From contig CALDJV010000837.1 in the NCBI GenBank assembly GCA_937899305.1, positions 1-12,194 on the forward strand: a stretch of DNA of 12,194 nucleotides, given 5' to 3'. Positions 7,701 through 12,194 of this stretch are shown here, one piece after another. A program made the position numbers and the translations under genes. The notes below the pieces were generated by a model that searched no databases, was not told the DNA's origin, and saw nothing but the letters and a program-made list of their open reading frames with translations. This DNA comes from an uncultured Cytophagaceae bacterium. Lineage in GTDB: Bacteria; Bacteroidota; Bacteroidia; Cytophagales; Microscillaceae. The stretch's first letter is position 1, and the number at the start of each line of letters is the position of its first letter.

Positions 7701-9448
7701 GTAACAATCGTGCTTGTTTCAATATCACAAATTCCTTTAGTAGCTTTATAGGTGACTGTGTAAGCCCCACTGGTGAGCGATTCATTAAGGGTAATTGCCC
7801 CGGTAGAACCGTCAATGGGTAGTCCTCCAGTAGCAGTATAGGTACCTCCTGTTACATCGGCCCCTTCAGGGCTGGTAAGCGTAACCACAGCCGAACCTGC
7901 ATTTTTACAAAGTGTAGCCGAAGCATAGGTAATCTCGGCGGTGGGACAGGGTTCAGCAAACCATAACTCAGTTCCTATGACATTGTTCTCGAAAGCTGCC
8001 AAAGCCAATCCATCTTTGTCGGTTTTGATGGGTACTGCGGTAAGGTCGCTGATATTGGACCCCCGCTGGTCGGGATCAGGAAAGAAATCTTTTACCATCA
8101 CGGTTCCAGCATCGGTTCCGTTACTTTTCCATAGCTCAAAACCTTCACTACCAGTAAGTGCTACAAAATAAAGTATTTCGGTGGTCACTCCGCTTACCAA
8201 GCCTCTTACTGCGGTCAGTTGTTCTGGTGAAGAACCAAAAAAGCCAGGGAAAATATCTTTTACCAGCACTGTACCAGATACAGTACCATTACTTCTCCAT
8301 AGTTCAGCTCCGGTAGTAGCTGCTGCTGCCGAAAAGTAGCATTCACCATTTACAGATACAAAGTTTCTAGGGTTAGAACTATCAGTCCCTGCATTAAGAT
8401 CCAGTGGTCCCGCATTTACTCCATCACTAATCCATAACTCGGTACCTCGAGTAGCATCGGTAGCGGCAAAAAACAAGATGTTGTTTGAATTTACCAAGCC
8501 AGCCGTAGCATCTACTGTCGTTCCGGCAGGTAAGGGTACTTCAAAAGTACCAGACGCAGTTCCATCACTTCGCCAAATCGTAATACCAGTTCCTCCGTCA
8601 GCAAAAAAGTAACACAACCCATCCTTCTCTACAAGATTAGTAGGGTTTGAGCTGGTCATATTATCCATGTCAATGTCTCTTACCATTTGGGTACCCGCCT
8701 CGGTTCCATCACTCACCCAGAGTTCACGGTTAACCGATTCCGCACTGCTTCCCACCCCTTGATCGTCCGCAGTAAAAAACAAAGTTCCATTGATATTGGT
8801 CAGATTTTGTGGATCGGAAGGTCTAGTGGGCCCTGCCGAACCCGTTACAAAATTGGCATTGATATCTTTTACCAGCACTGTCCCCCCCGCAGTTCCATCA
8901 CTCTTAAAAAGTTCTTGACGCCCAGTTGGGTCTTGACCAGAGAAAAACAAGGTTCCTCCCACGTTTACCAAAAACTTACCATTACCAGCCCCCGCATTGC
9001 TACTTTCACTACCTAACGGATTCACATTTACGACAAACTCAGTAGTGTTATCGCTTATATTGGTACGATACAATACGCCGGAATTACTATCGTCATTTAC
9101 AAAATAGTAGGCATATGTATCAGCTCCGATTTTAAATTCTGTGAAGTAACTTGCGCTCGAACTATTGCTTCCAGAGGCAATATCTCTCAATAAGCTCGTT
9201 CCAGCCGAGGTACCATCACTTATATATGGTTCTCTACCAAGACCAGAGCCGGTAGCGTTAAAAATCAATTTATCACCAATGGCAGTCAGCTCACTTGGAT
9301 TACTTGAATTTGCCACCCCTGGATAAACATCAATCACGACGGGCTCTTGGTGTTGAGCTTGGGTATCAATGAGTAAAAAGAAGTAACAAAATAAAAATAT
9401 GCTGAATGCAAAAAAACGCTTAGATGATGGTCTTAATATACTACTCAT
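1730..9448 (-). CDS. Giant multidomain T9SS-secreted surface protein (ELWxxDGT, NHL, Ig/PKD-like and SprB-like repeats, CHU_C sorting domain)
   Basis: This is a 2572-residue Thr/Ser/Gly/Asn-rich secreted protein. Order by residue: signal peptide 1-31 (FSIFLFCYFFLL core, cleavage near TQA-Q); ELWxxDGT repeats about 37-501; an Ig-like domain about 502-586; six NHL repeats about 599-935; an Ig-like domain 940-1018; seven RCGxG Ig-like repeats about 1027-1727 with a PKD-like domain (1107-1190) after the first; more PKD/Ig-like domains about 1734-2275; one SprB-like repeat about 2278-2365; an Ig-like domain about 2370-2465; and a gliding-motility-associated C-terminal domain 2468-2572 starting VFVPTMFTPNNDN. 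Family knowledge: this terminal domain is the T9SS type B signal that takes proteins across the outer membrane. The role is inferred to be a cell-surface adhesin or gliding-type filament; no catalytic domain was recognised. It is the first gene of a two-gene unit with the PorP-OmpA gene. The ATG at 9448 is supported by the signal peptide directly after it; no Shine-Dalgarno sequence is visible. Confidence 0.93.
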   Translation of the reverse strand: MSSILRPSSKRFFAFSIFLFCYFFLLIDTQAQHQEPVVIDVYPGVANSSNPSELTAIGDKLIFNATGSGLGREPYISDGTSAGTSLLRDIASGSNSSSASYFTEFKIGADTYAYYFVNDDSNSGVLYRTNISDNTTEFVVNVNPLGSESSNAGAGNGKFLVNVGGTLFFSGQDPTGRQELFKSDGTAGGTVLVKDINANFVTGSAGPTRPSDPQNLTNINGTLFFTADDQGVGSSAESVNRELWVSDGTEAGTQMVRDIDMDNMTSSNPTNLVEKDGLCYFFADGGTGITIWRSDGTASGTFEVPLPAGTTVDATAGLVNSNNILFFAATDATRGTELWISDGVNAGPLDLNAGTDSSNPRNFVSVNGECYFSAAAATTGAELWRSNGTVSGTVLVKDIFPGFFGSSPEQLTAVRGLVSGVTTEILYFVALTGSEGFELWKSNGTDAGTVMVKDFFPDPDQRGSNISDLTAVPIKTDKDGLALAAFENNVIGTELWFAEPCPTAEITYASATLCKNAGSAVVTLTSPEGADVTGGTYTATGGLPIDGSTGAITLNESLTSGAYTVTYKATKGICDIETSTIVTLVDGGSSPTEEVNTLVNGFNFNTASTSTSDGTASMVISPNGQYLYVPDEKNHVIKRVEISSGTVSVIAGTSGNNNSGNGPVDGNGAAARFNFPTGLAIDVSGTLYVADKDNNAIRKIVDPDGTATVTTIVGTTGGDAGDVIGTTTAARFREPSDVEIDFSNNLYVADKNNHKIKKIDLNTNTVSILAGPPIGSVTFPSGAVDGASTIAQFFFPTSIALDLSGNLYVADRHNNIIRRVLTSDGTTSTFAGDISQTTPGSTNGAAANARFNHPSGITVDKEGNVYVADTRNHLIRKISGGNVTTLAGTGSAGSTDNNFALSVQFNFPTGVFADLEQNIYISDKTNQSIRKYFINNPSGKVTAGQQVCAGSSGSLTLSGHSGSVTKWQSSTDAVNWTDIANTTNTLAYTNIGANTFYRAFVQDGACAPEPSNYAILLIAGPNAPVSGGDETRCGTGTVTLTATGSSDGNYRWYEMATGGASLESNASFTTPSLAVGNHTYYVAIAGATCESARVPVNITVNANPTPTVTGTNTVCPGQTETYTTADNAGSNYNWEITNPAIGSITAGQGTASVTIEWGTTPAAGTLTVTETTGDGCSVTSPALNMTINSVATDPGVTDVSRCGTGTVTLTASGATGAQKYRWYADATTTTVEKESANATDPDFITPSISATTEYYVSIIDGICESNRVRITATVLGSTPTDPTVVAVPDTRCGAGDATFQASGAAAGQVYKWYDDPTAGNLLKTSTDESDDTFITGVTSDATYYVSISNTICAGESNRVAATITVTTTGGATPTVTDVSRCGIGAVNINATKSDGAPLGAGEEFRWYVSSTEPTAFENNTGSLIVANLAATTSYFVSFYNGSCESDRVEVTATVTTLAPPTAIDGSRCDPGAVTLSANGAIAGQRYFWYDAAVGGSLVHVSTNESDNTYTTPSITSNQSVYVSIVNDNGTPGDFSDDCNSDRTEVTAFINPPGTVPNAPAVVAIPTTRCGTGDFVLDASGATGGQVYVWFDNATGTGAPLKTSADHLDTTYTASAVAANTSFYVRVLDASCGNTESTLTKVDVTVAAAVADPGVTAADRCGNGMVTLTASGGTNGQYRWYASTTSTDVLATTPDYTTPDLNTTTTYYVSIFNGTCETNRVAVTATINSAPVAEISGTNLACNDQTVRYEANSTGNTYNWTIDNATVVSGGGAADNFVEVRWDAAATSGKITLEESIGTCTSQDETNFSLKPLPNPAIAGATANCITEQATYSTTLNAGNTYTWTVVGGTIDANGAGTYTALDANSINVTCSTTATVKSVSVEENNGACSETATANVNPTPVISGPTTACQNVAGTAYSTTLNTGNTYVWMVTGGTIDANGTNTITGVDMSQVAITWTDPTTGSLVVTETDGLGCNTTTSAYNVSIFTKPSAPAFTGDTDICAFTDGTDYQATYTIDVANSNYIYSWSIVNASDGQIVSAANADSTSITIRWSNNLPFNAMDVATVKLQVAAKIKSTDCIGDANEQDISVKRTPIKPQLISTQDSVYVNTIRTYATTTNNTGSTYNWTVRGGTIVGVANTHQITVKWGGTATTGEVFVTEDVRGCINNSDTATVRVFSYDITARPLSTTLCEGGQVRLQAIDANAVRFDWYDAPTGGNKVGESTNNGSSSDTLRVTQNTVGNFVYYATPITGSGVNGADDSGGDNERAATPFSVVVNDPTNFTIVGDTTNAQFCTTNGAGGGMVTLTTVSGGFSGAPYTYLWTKAGDASYNATTKDITDLTPGTYTVQVTDAGGCTSNLISFVIEDRRQFVTDALITPTSTGNILLNAARDTVTVTVGESVTLAATATDAATYVWTADTDADVANISDGTLASPVMTPKQTTKYTLVLTNNKGCDTTLSIVARVLSYQVFVPTMFTPNNDNKNDRFQVFGNQVGELELKVFNREGKLVYESKNMDEFLGSNEFGIKTSETATKGWDGTFENNPLPKGNYVWYLTGKFKNGVEIKQSGNVLLVR
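1733..2047 (-). other. Gliding-motility-associated C-terminal domain (CHU_C, T9SS type B sorting signal)
   Basis: Residues 2468-2572 of the giant protein. Typical marks of the family are the entry FVPTMFTPNNDNKND (2469-2483), the strand LELKVFNREGKLVYES (2495-2510), the GWDGTF turn (2533-2538), PLPKGNYVWYL (2542-2552) and a final strand ending in the C-terminal Arg. Family knowledge: type B domains are recognised by the T9SS and often need a PorP/SprF-like partner, which here is encoded directly downstream. Confidence 0.92.
2354..2617 (-). other. Single SprB-like repeat domain
   Basis: Residues about 2278-2365 of the giant protein. The domain has the order typical of SprB repeats: a Cys near the N-terminus (FCTTNGAGGG), YTYLWTKAG, an ITDLTPGTYTVQVTDAGGCT segment (2336-2355) and a final FVIED strand. 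Large gliding adhesins such as SprB of Flavobacterium johnsoniae carry many of these; here I see one copy, close to the sorting domain. Confidence 0.75.
2921..4249 (-). repeat. Block of five PKD/Ig-like domains in the giant protein
   Basis: Residues about 1734-2176. Each unit opens with a motif like ISGxxxxC and has a central NTYxWxVxGGTI-type strand, then xVxWxxxxTxGxxxVxE. Units start near residues 1733, 1816, 1901, 1993 and 2097. The units at 1817-1896 and 1902-1985 are closest to each other: both have a GNTY core followed by GGTIDANG (1847-1854 and 1933-1940). The DNA encoding those two cores is clearly similar but has diverged, largely at third codon positions. This implies an older internal duplication rather than a recent one. 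Confidence 0.75.
4268..6370 (-). repeat. Seven cysteine-paired Ig-like repeats (RCGxGxVTL type)
   Basis: Residues about 1027-1727. Each copy opens with an RCG/RCD motif, has a (Y/F)xW(Y/F) core strand, a TTxYYVS-type strand and a closing CESNRV-like motif. Cysteine pairs are C1033/C1089, C1202/C1263, C1292/C1352, C1381/C1443, C1468/C1538, C1569/C1631 and C1660/C1715, so each copy keeps one early and one late Cys, 55 to 70 residues apart. A PKD-like domain (about 1107-1190, NYNWEI core) separates copy 1 from copy 2. Copy 5 has an Asp/Asn-rich insertion (1526-1539). These are Ig-fold spacer domains common in Bacteroidota surface proteins. Pairing of the cysteines into disulfides outside the cell is inferred. 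Confidence 0.8.
6644..7654 (-). repeat. Six NHL repeats, probable six-bladed beta-propeller
   Basis: Residues about 599-935. Six copies of the motif xxYVADxxNxxIRKI occur at about 626-640, 686-700, 746-760, 804-820, 864-878 and 918-932, with a period of about 54-62 residues. They are linked by GxxxxARFNxPxGIAxDxxG segments. The last unit ends just after its NHL motif, and the first is preceded by GFNFNTASTSTSDGTASMVI (601-620), which resembles the ARFNFPTG linker. The ring is therefore probably closed by pairing the N- and C-terminal strands. NHL propellers usually bind proteins, glycans or nucleic acids; the ligand here is unknown. Confidence 0.88.
7946..9340 (-). repeat. ELWxxDGT repeat array, probable beta-propeller
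   Basis: Residues about 37-501, directly after the signal peptide. Repeat cores are EPYISDGTSAGT (73-84), a degenerate VLYRTNISDNTT (125-136), ELFKSDGTAGGT (179-190), ELWVSDGTEAGT (242-253), TIWRSDGTASGT (290-301), ELWISDGVNAGP (337-348), ELWRSNGTVSGT (382-393), ELWKSNGTDAGT (438-449) and a terminal ELWFAEPC (494-501). Each is followed by VKDI-like and preceded by LTxVNGxLFF-like strands. That makes eight full units. The ninth lacks its last strand, while the protein begins with a spare one (VVIDVYPGVANSSNPS, 37-52). Confidence 0.88.
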
Positions 9449-9561
9449 CTCAAGATTTGTGGGTTTTGAGTTTAAAAAACAGTGGGTTGAAACTTAATCG
9501 TTAACCTGTAAAAAAAACATAAAAAGCAATATCTAGTCAATTTTTGAACCTAACTGAGCTA

Positions 9562-9578
9562 TATTCCCTTACGGAATA
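9562..9578. repeat. Short inverted repeat TATTCC-N5-GGAATA upstream of the adhesin gene
   Basis: TATTCC (9562-9567) and GGAATA (9573-9578) are perfect reverse complements around CTTAC. The site lies about 115-130 bases upstream of the giant gene start. Size and spacing suit either a dimeric regulator's operator or a small leader hairpin. Nothing else in the window shares the motif, so a function is speculative. Confidence 0.35.
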
Positions 9579-9608
9579 GAATGAAGCTTGTTGTTTGATT
9601 CTGTATCA

Positions 9609-9630
9609 AAAATTGTATTTAATCAATTTT
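9609..9630. repeat. AT-rich inverted repeat AAAATTG-N8-CAATTTT
   Basis: The 7-base arms (9609-9615 and 9624-9630) are perfect reverse complements around an 8-base AT-only spacer. The repeat sits midway between the DUF2452 gene and the giant gene. It could be an operator or a weak 3' hairpin. The arms contain one G-C pair each, so a stable terminator is unlikely. Confidence 0.35.
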
Positions 9631-9636
9631 CAAAGT

Positions 9637-9659
9637 AAAAAGAACTTTTGAGGCTTTTT
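9637..9659 (-). terminator. Possible weak terminator of the moeA-DUF2452 transcript
   Basis: On the minus strand the stretch reads AAAAAG, then CCTCAAAAGTT, then CTTTTT: an A-tract and a T-tract able to pair over six bases, with CT/AG pairing further in. It lies about 80 bases after the DUF2452 stop. The layout resembles an intrinsic terminator, but the stem is GC-poor and imperfect, so the call is weak. Confidence 0.25.
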
Positions 9660-9739
9660 AATCGTATGTAACTGACTTTATCAAGAATGCCTATGATTCG
9701 TCAAGCAAATTATTCAGTCTTATCAACTATAAAATAGTA

Positions 9740-10177
9740 CTAATCTAACACTTCCCAGGTATGATCTGCCAATAAACGTACCGAAGCAACAAAATTGTTA
9801 TAAGGTAGGTTGTCTTTCCATTCTTGGGGACCTATGATAGAAAGTACATAGCCTCCATTCTCTTTTTGATATAGGTGATATAGTCGTCCTACTTTTGGCT
9901 GAAATCCCATTTCAGCATTGTGAATGGTGCGAGAAATCTCTACCCGCTCCTGAATTTTTTTGGCTTGAGCGACCAATAATTCGACTTGTTTTTGAATTTG
10001 AGCCAGCTCAATATCAGTTTGTTCTTCCATGGCTGCAATGGCGCGTCCTTGAATTTGCCCCTTTTCAGTAGGCGCTATTTTAATTTCTCCTACTTTAGGT
10101 GCTTGCGGAAGTATACCTGTTTTCTCAGTTGTGTTATCCTTTTCAATGGGATTTTCAAATACTTTCTTTTCTTCCAT
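9740..10177 (-). CDS. DUF2452 family protein
   Basis: A 145-residue protein without signal peptide or membrane segment, so probably cytoplasmic. Residues 1-45 are polar and likely disordered. Residues about 48-90 are rich in Glu, Gln and Lys with regular hydrophobic spacing and probably form a helix or coiled coil. Residues 91-145 are the conserved part, with GFQPKVGRLYHLY (91-103), GGYVLSIIGPQEW (108-120) and a final VRLLADHTWEVLD (133-145). This pattern matches the DUF2452 family, found in bacteria and also in eukaryotes (human C1orf50 type); no biochemical function is established to my knowledge. It follows moeA after 79 bases, so it may be co-transcribed. A role in molybdenum cofactor work is not implied by the sequence. 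The length is normal for the bacterial family. Confidence 0.8.
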   Translation of the reverse strand: MEEKKVFENPIEKDNTTEKTGILPQAPKVGEIKIAPTEKGQIQGRAIAAMEEQTDIELAQIQKQVELLVAQAKKIQERVEISRTIHNAEMGFQPKVGRLYHLYQKENGGYVLSIIGPQEWKDNLPYNNFVASVRLLADHTWEVLD

Positions 10178-10256
10178 ATCTGCTTATAGCTTAAAAAAAG
10201 CCCTTAAGTTTTTATTTTTTTTCTTATTTCTATGACAGCTTAGTGGTTCTATTTTG

Positions 10257-11465
10257 CTATATATTGCGAAAAGGTATCAAAGGGTAAACGCTTCCAGCCA
10301 AAAAGTTTTTTTCCTGAGCAGGTAATTCTACAAATGCATCGCAATCTAAAAGATTCGCAAAATCACCAGAACCGTGCCCTGGAATTGGATGAGCCCACAA
10401 TTTCCCCTCTTTGTTTGTAATTTTTACCGACAAAAAATAAGTCAATTCCCGATCGAAAGAAAAATCTTCAGACAAGGCAGCAAATTGCTGGGATTGATTG
10501 GTGGCTCCTTCAATTTTACGAAGATAAGGTATTACATAACGATATAACCCCACCATAGTAGACACTGGGTTGCCGGGCAAACCAAATACCACTTTGTTGT
10601 CTTTTTTACCAAACCAAAGTGGCTTACCAGGTCTTTGTTTGATACGGTGAAAAATCTTTGGTATTTGCAATTTTTCCATCACCAATGGAACAAAATCTTT
10701 TTTTCCTTTTGAGCCCCCCCCACTTGTAATGATAACGTCAAAATCCCGAAATATTTCGCTCATTTTTTCTTCAATCACTGCCTGGTCATCGGGTAAATGC
10801 CAGATTTGAGCGTTGATTCCTAAGCGAGACAAAGCCGAGGCCAACGCATAACTATTTGAACGTCGAATTTGATAAGGCTCGGGGGTTTCATCAATGCCTA
10901 CCAATTCATTACCTGTAGATACAATTGCTATTTTAGGCTTTTGAGTCACTTTCAATGTAGATTTTCCTACGCTCACTGCGATGGCTACTTCAGCCTGACT
11001 CAGTAAGGTATGGCTGGGAACCAATATGTCACCTTGCTTACGATCTTCTCCTTGAAAATGAACATTTTGACGATGTTCTAATTTAGGTGAATGAATTGTA
11101 GCAAATTTTTGCCCATTTATTTCTTCAAAAGTGATTTCTTCTACTGGAATGACCGTATCACAACCGGTTGGTAGCATGGCTCCTGTCATAATTTCTAAAG
11201 CACTGTCTGGTTTCTGCAAGATAAAAGGGGGACTTCCTGCAGTTTGTACTCCTTCAATCAGAAACTTTTGTTGACCATTTTTCCAATATTGATAATTTAT
11301 GGCAATGCCATCCATAGTGACCCGATCAAATGGGGGGAAATCACGATCAGCCTTAATCTCTTCTCTCAATACTTTTCCATTTGCTTCTGGTGTTGCACAT
11401 TCTTCAATGGGTAAATGAATTGTATTTTCTAAAATCGTTTTCTCTGCTTCGCTTACTGAAATCAT
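10257..11465 (-). CDS. moeA: Molybdopterin molybdenumtransferase MoeA
   Basis: A 402-residue MoeA, the cytoplasmic enzyme that inserts molybdate into adenylylated molybdopterin in the last step of molybdenum cofactor synthesis. Motifs in order: FPPFDRVTMDGIAI (43-56); IMTGAMLPTGCDTVIPVEE (92-110); the GED motif (139-141); KIAIVSTGNEL (178-188); the MoCF-type loop ITSGGGSKGKKDF (246-258); QRPGKPLWFG (277-286) and FGLPGNPVS (294-302); and a C-terminal domain to residue 402. Asp51-type, Asp141, Glu187 and Asp257 sit where the family keeps acidic residues. Length is typical. The loop has Gly251 where most relatives have Val (SGGVS), encoded within a run of eight G. The start lies five bases after the upstream membrane-protein stop, suggesting shared transcription. 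No other cofactor genes are visible, so the molybdoenzyme served is unknown. Confidence 0.93.
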   Translation of the reverse strand: MISVSEAEKTILENTIHLPIEECATPEANGKVLREEIKADRDFPPFDRVTMDGIAINYQYWKNGQQKFLIEGVQTAGSPPFILQKPDSALEIMTGAMLPTGCDTVIPVEEITFEEINGQKFATIHSPKLEHRQNVHFQGEDRKQGDILVPSHTLLSQAEVAIAVSVGKSTLKVTQKPKIAIVSTGNELVGIDETPEPYQIRRSNSYALASALSRLGINAQIWHLPDDQAVIEEKMSEIFRDFDVIITSGGGSKGKKDFVPLVMEKLQIPKIFHRIKQRPGKPLWFGKKDNKVVFGLPGNPVSTMVGLYRYVIPYLRKIEGATNQSQQFAALSEDFSFDRELTYFLSVKITNKEGKLWAHPIPGHGSGDFANLLDCDAFVELPAQEKNFLAGSVYPLIPFRNI

Positions 11466-11470
11466 ATCAT

Positions 11471-12194
11471 TTATTTTTTTAGATCAAAAACACTGGCTTT
11501 AATGGGGAGACTATTTCTTGCATCCTCCCTTATTTCAATTATTGTTGGGTTTTCCTTACACCTTATCTGATGCCAGGTAGTTACATTTTTCCAGGTTCTA
11601 CTCATAGGGTAAAACATCCAAAACAAAAGTAACCATTTGAATGTTTGGGCAATATTGACGGACAAATGGCGAAAAACCAATTCTATGACGCTGAATATCA
11701 CGAGCATTACCAAAGGAAAAATCACGGTCAAATACCGGGTGGTTTCGTGGTAGTCTACCCGTTCGGTAAACTGTAGGCAAATAATATACACAAAACAAAT
11801 GGTCGACAAGATTTTTGTAAATTGACTCAAACGAATACGCCTATACATCCCTGAGCCTACCAGTGCAATCATCAATGCAAGCCACCCTGGCCCTCTGACA
11901 ATCAACGGAATAGTCAATGGCATCCACCAACTGCTCAACACATTTAGGTGATGATCAAGGTTGTGTCTCGTTGTGATTTCTCCTAATAAGTTGTGAAACG
12001 CAGGTTGAATGTCTGACTGATTGGTTTGAAATGTATATGCAGTCCAGACCAACCAACCTGAGATTGAAAGCATTACAAAAACAGCAATTCTCCATCGTTT
12101 GGTTTTGGTAAACCACCATAATCCTAAAGCCATTCCTAGTATTTTGAAAACTTGGTAAAACTTTAAAAATGTTATTTTTGTATTTTTTATTTTC
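11471..12194 (-). CDS. C-terminal part of a multi-pass membrane protein, possibly a GT-C glycosyltransferase (5' end outside window)
   Basis: The reading frame stays open through the window edge. A Met codon exists at 12133, but the 20 codons before it have no stop and read as a plausible membrane-protein loop and helix. The gene is therefore most likely truncated by the window rather than starting at that Met. About 240 residues are visible. Hydrophobic segments lie at about 15-28, 36-54, 101-117, 127-142, 153-175 and 184-197 of the visible part, followed by a polar tail of about 40 residues. The HETTRYLTVIFPLVML segment (149-164) resembles the RYLLPLxPL helix near the C-terminal half of GT-C (GT39-type) lipid-linked sugar transferases. 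That suggests transfer of a sugar to a lipid or protein at the inner membrane. The catalytic N-terminal loops are not in the window, so the assignment is tentative. It ends five bases before moeA. Confidence 0.6.
   Translation of the reverse strand, partial: KIKNTKITFLKFYQVFKILGMALGLWWFTKTKRWRIAVFVMLSISGWLVWTAYTFQTNQSDIQPAFHNLLGEITTRHNLDHHLNVLSSWWMPLTIPLIVRGPGWLALMIALVGSGMYRRIRLSQFTKILSTICFVYIICLQFTERVDYHETTRYLTVIFPLVMLVIFSVIELVFRHLSVNIAQTFKWLLLFWMFYPMSRTWKNVTTWHQIRCKENPTIIEIREDARNSLPIKASVFDLKK

Larger units (their letters stand above)
9449..9739 (-). promoter_or_regulatory. Intergenic region presumed to carry the adhesin operon promoter
   Basis: This 291-base AT-rich gap is the only sizeable non-coding stretch ahead of the giant gene, so the operon promoter most likely lies here. 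I do not see an exact match to the Bacteroidota -7 element TAnnTTTG. The nearest is TTACTTTG on the minus strand (9638 to 9631), one mismatch, without a convincing -33 TTG at the expected distance. The gap contains two clean inverted repeats and one terminator-like imperfect repeat, listed separately. No small ORF or RNA gene is recognisable in it. Confidence 0.4.

Noticed and set aside
9631..9638. TTACTTTG on the minus strand as a Bacteroidota -7 promoter element
   Set aside because: It has one mismatch to TAnnTTTG and no convincing -33 TTG at the expected distance, so I did not list it as a separate promoter.
10190..10216. CTTAA-N9-TTAAG followed by a T-rich stretch on the plus strand, like a terminator
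   Set aside because: No plus-strand gene ends there, the stem is only five A/T-rich pairs, and the region is simply AT-rich intergenic DNA between moeA and the DUF2452 gene.
11598..11798. 66-residue minus-strand ORF overlapping the membrane-protein gene
   Set aside because: It is an out-of-frame shadow inside the longer membrane-protein frame and has no recognisable features of its own.
12131..12133. ATG at 12133 as the true start of the right-most membrane protein
   Set aside because: The frame stays open for 20 more codons to the window edge and those codons fit a membrane-protein loop and helix. Starting here would cut through the first hydrophobic segment.

Overview
The window looks like a chromosomal segment from a gliding or surface-active Bacteroidota of the Cytophagales type. 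The evidence is a type IX secretion system (T9SS) type B sorting domain, a PorP/SprF-family protein, a SprB-like repeat, ELWxxDGT and NHL repeats in one giant surface protein, AT-rich intergenic DNA and no clear Shine-Dalgarno sequences. A Microscilla-like marine bacterium would fit, but the species assignment is inference. All five supported genes lie on the minus strand, so gene order runs from right to left.

Right end (12194 to 9740): the C-terminal part of a multi-pass membrane protein runs off the window edge. It resembles the C-terminal half of a GT-C type glycosyltransferase. Five bases later comes a complete moeA (molybdopterin molybdenumtransferase), then after 79 bases a small DUF2452 protein. 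These look like ordinary housekeeping or conserved genes and may be co-transcribed. A 291-bp non-coding gap follows that carries AT-rich inverted repeats. It probably holds both the end of this transcript and the promoter of the next one.

Centre and left (9448 to 162): a 2572-residue secreted mosaic protein occupies about 63% of the window. In order it has a signal peptide, an ELWxxDGT-repeat propeller, an Ig-like domain, a six-unit NHL propeller, seven cysteine-paired Ig-like repeats with a PKD-like domain inserted after the first, a block of PKD/Ig-like domains, one SprB-like repeat and a gliding-motility-associated C-terminal (CHU_C, T9SS type B) domain. Only 17 bases downstream lies a 516-residue protein that fuses a PorP/SprF outer-membrane domain to an OmpA-like peptidoglycan-binding domain. 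The natural reading is a two-gene operon: a giant adhesin and its dedicated outer-membrane secretion or anchoring partner, similar in logic to sprB-sprF but with the partner fused to a cell-wall domain.

The far left (1 to 161) is non-coding. It holds a degenerate heptanucleotide repeat and a perfect inverted repeat at the edge. The most interesting unit is the adhesin plus PorP-OmpA pair. The domain families are known, but the combination of two apparently circularly closed propellers in one T9SS substrate with a wall-linked partner deserves a second look. I saw no tRNA, rRNA, CRISPR array, insertion sequence or phage gene.
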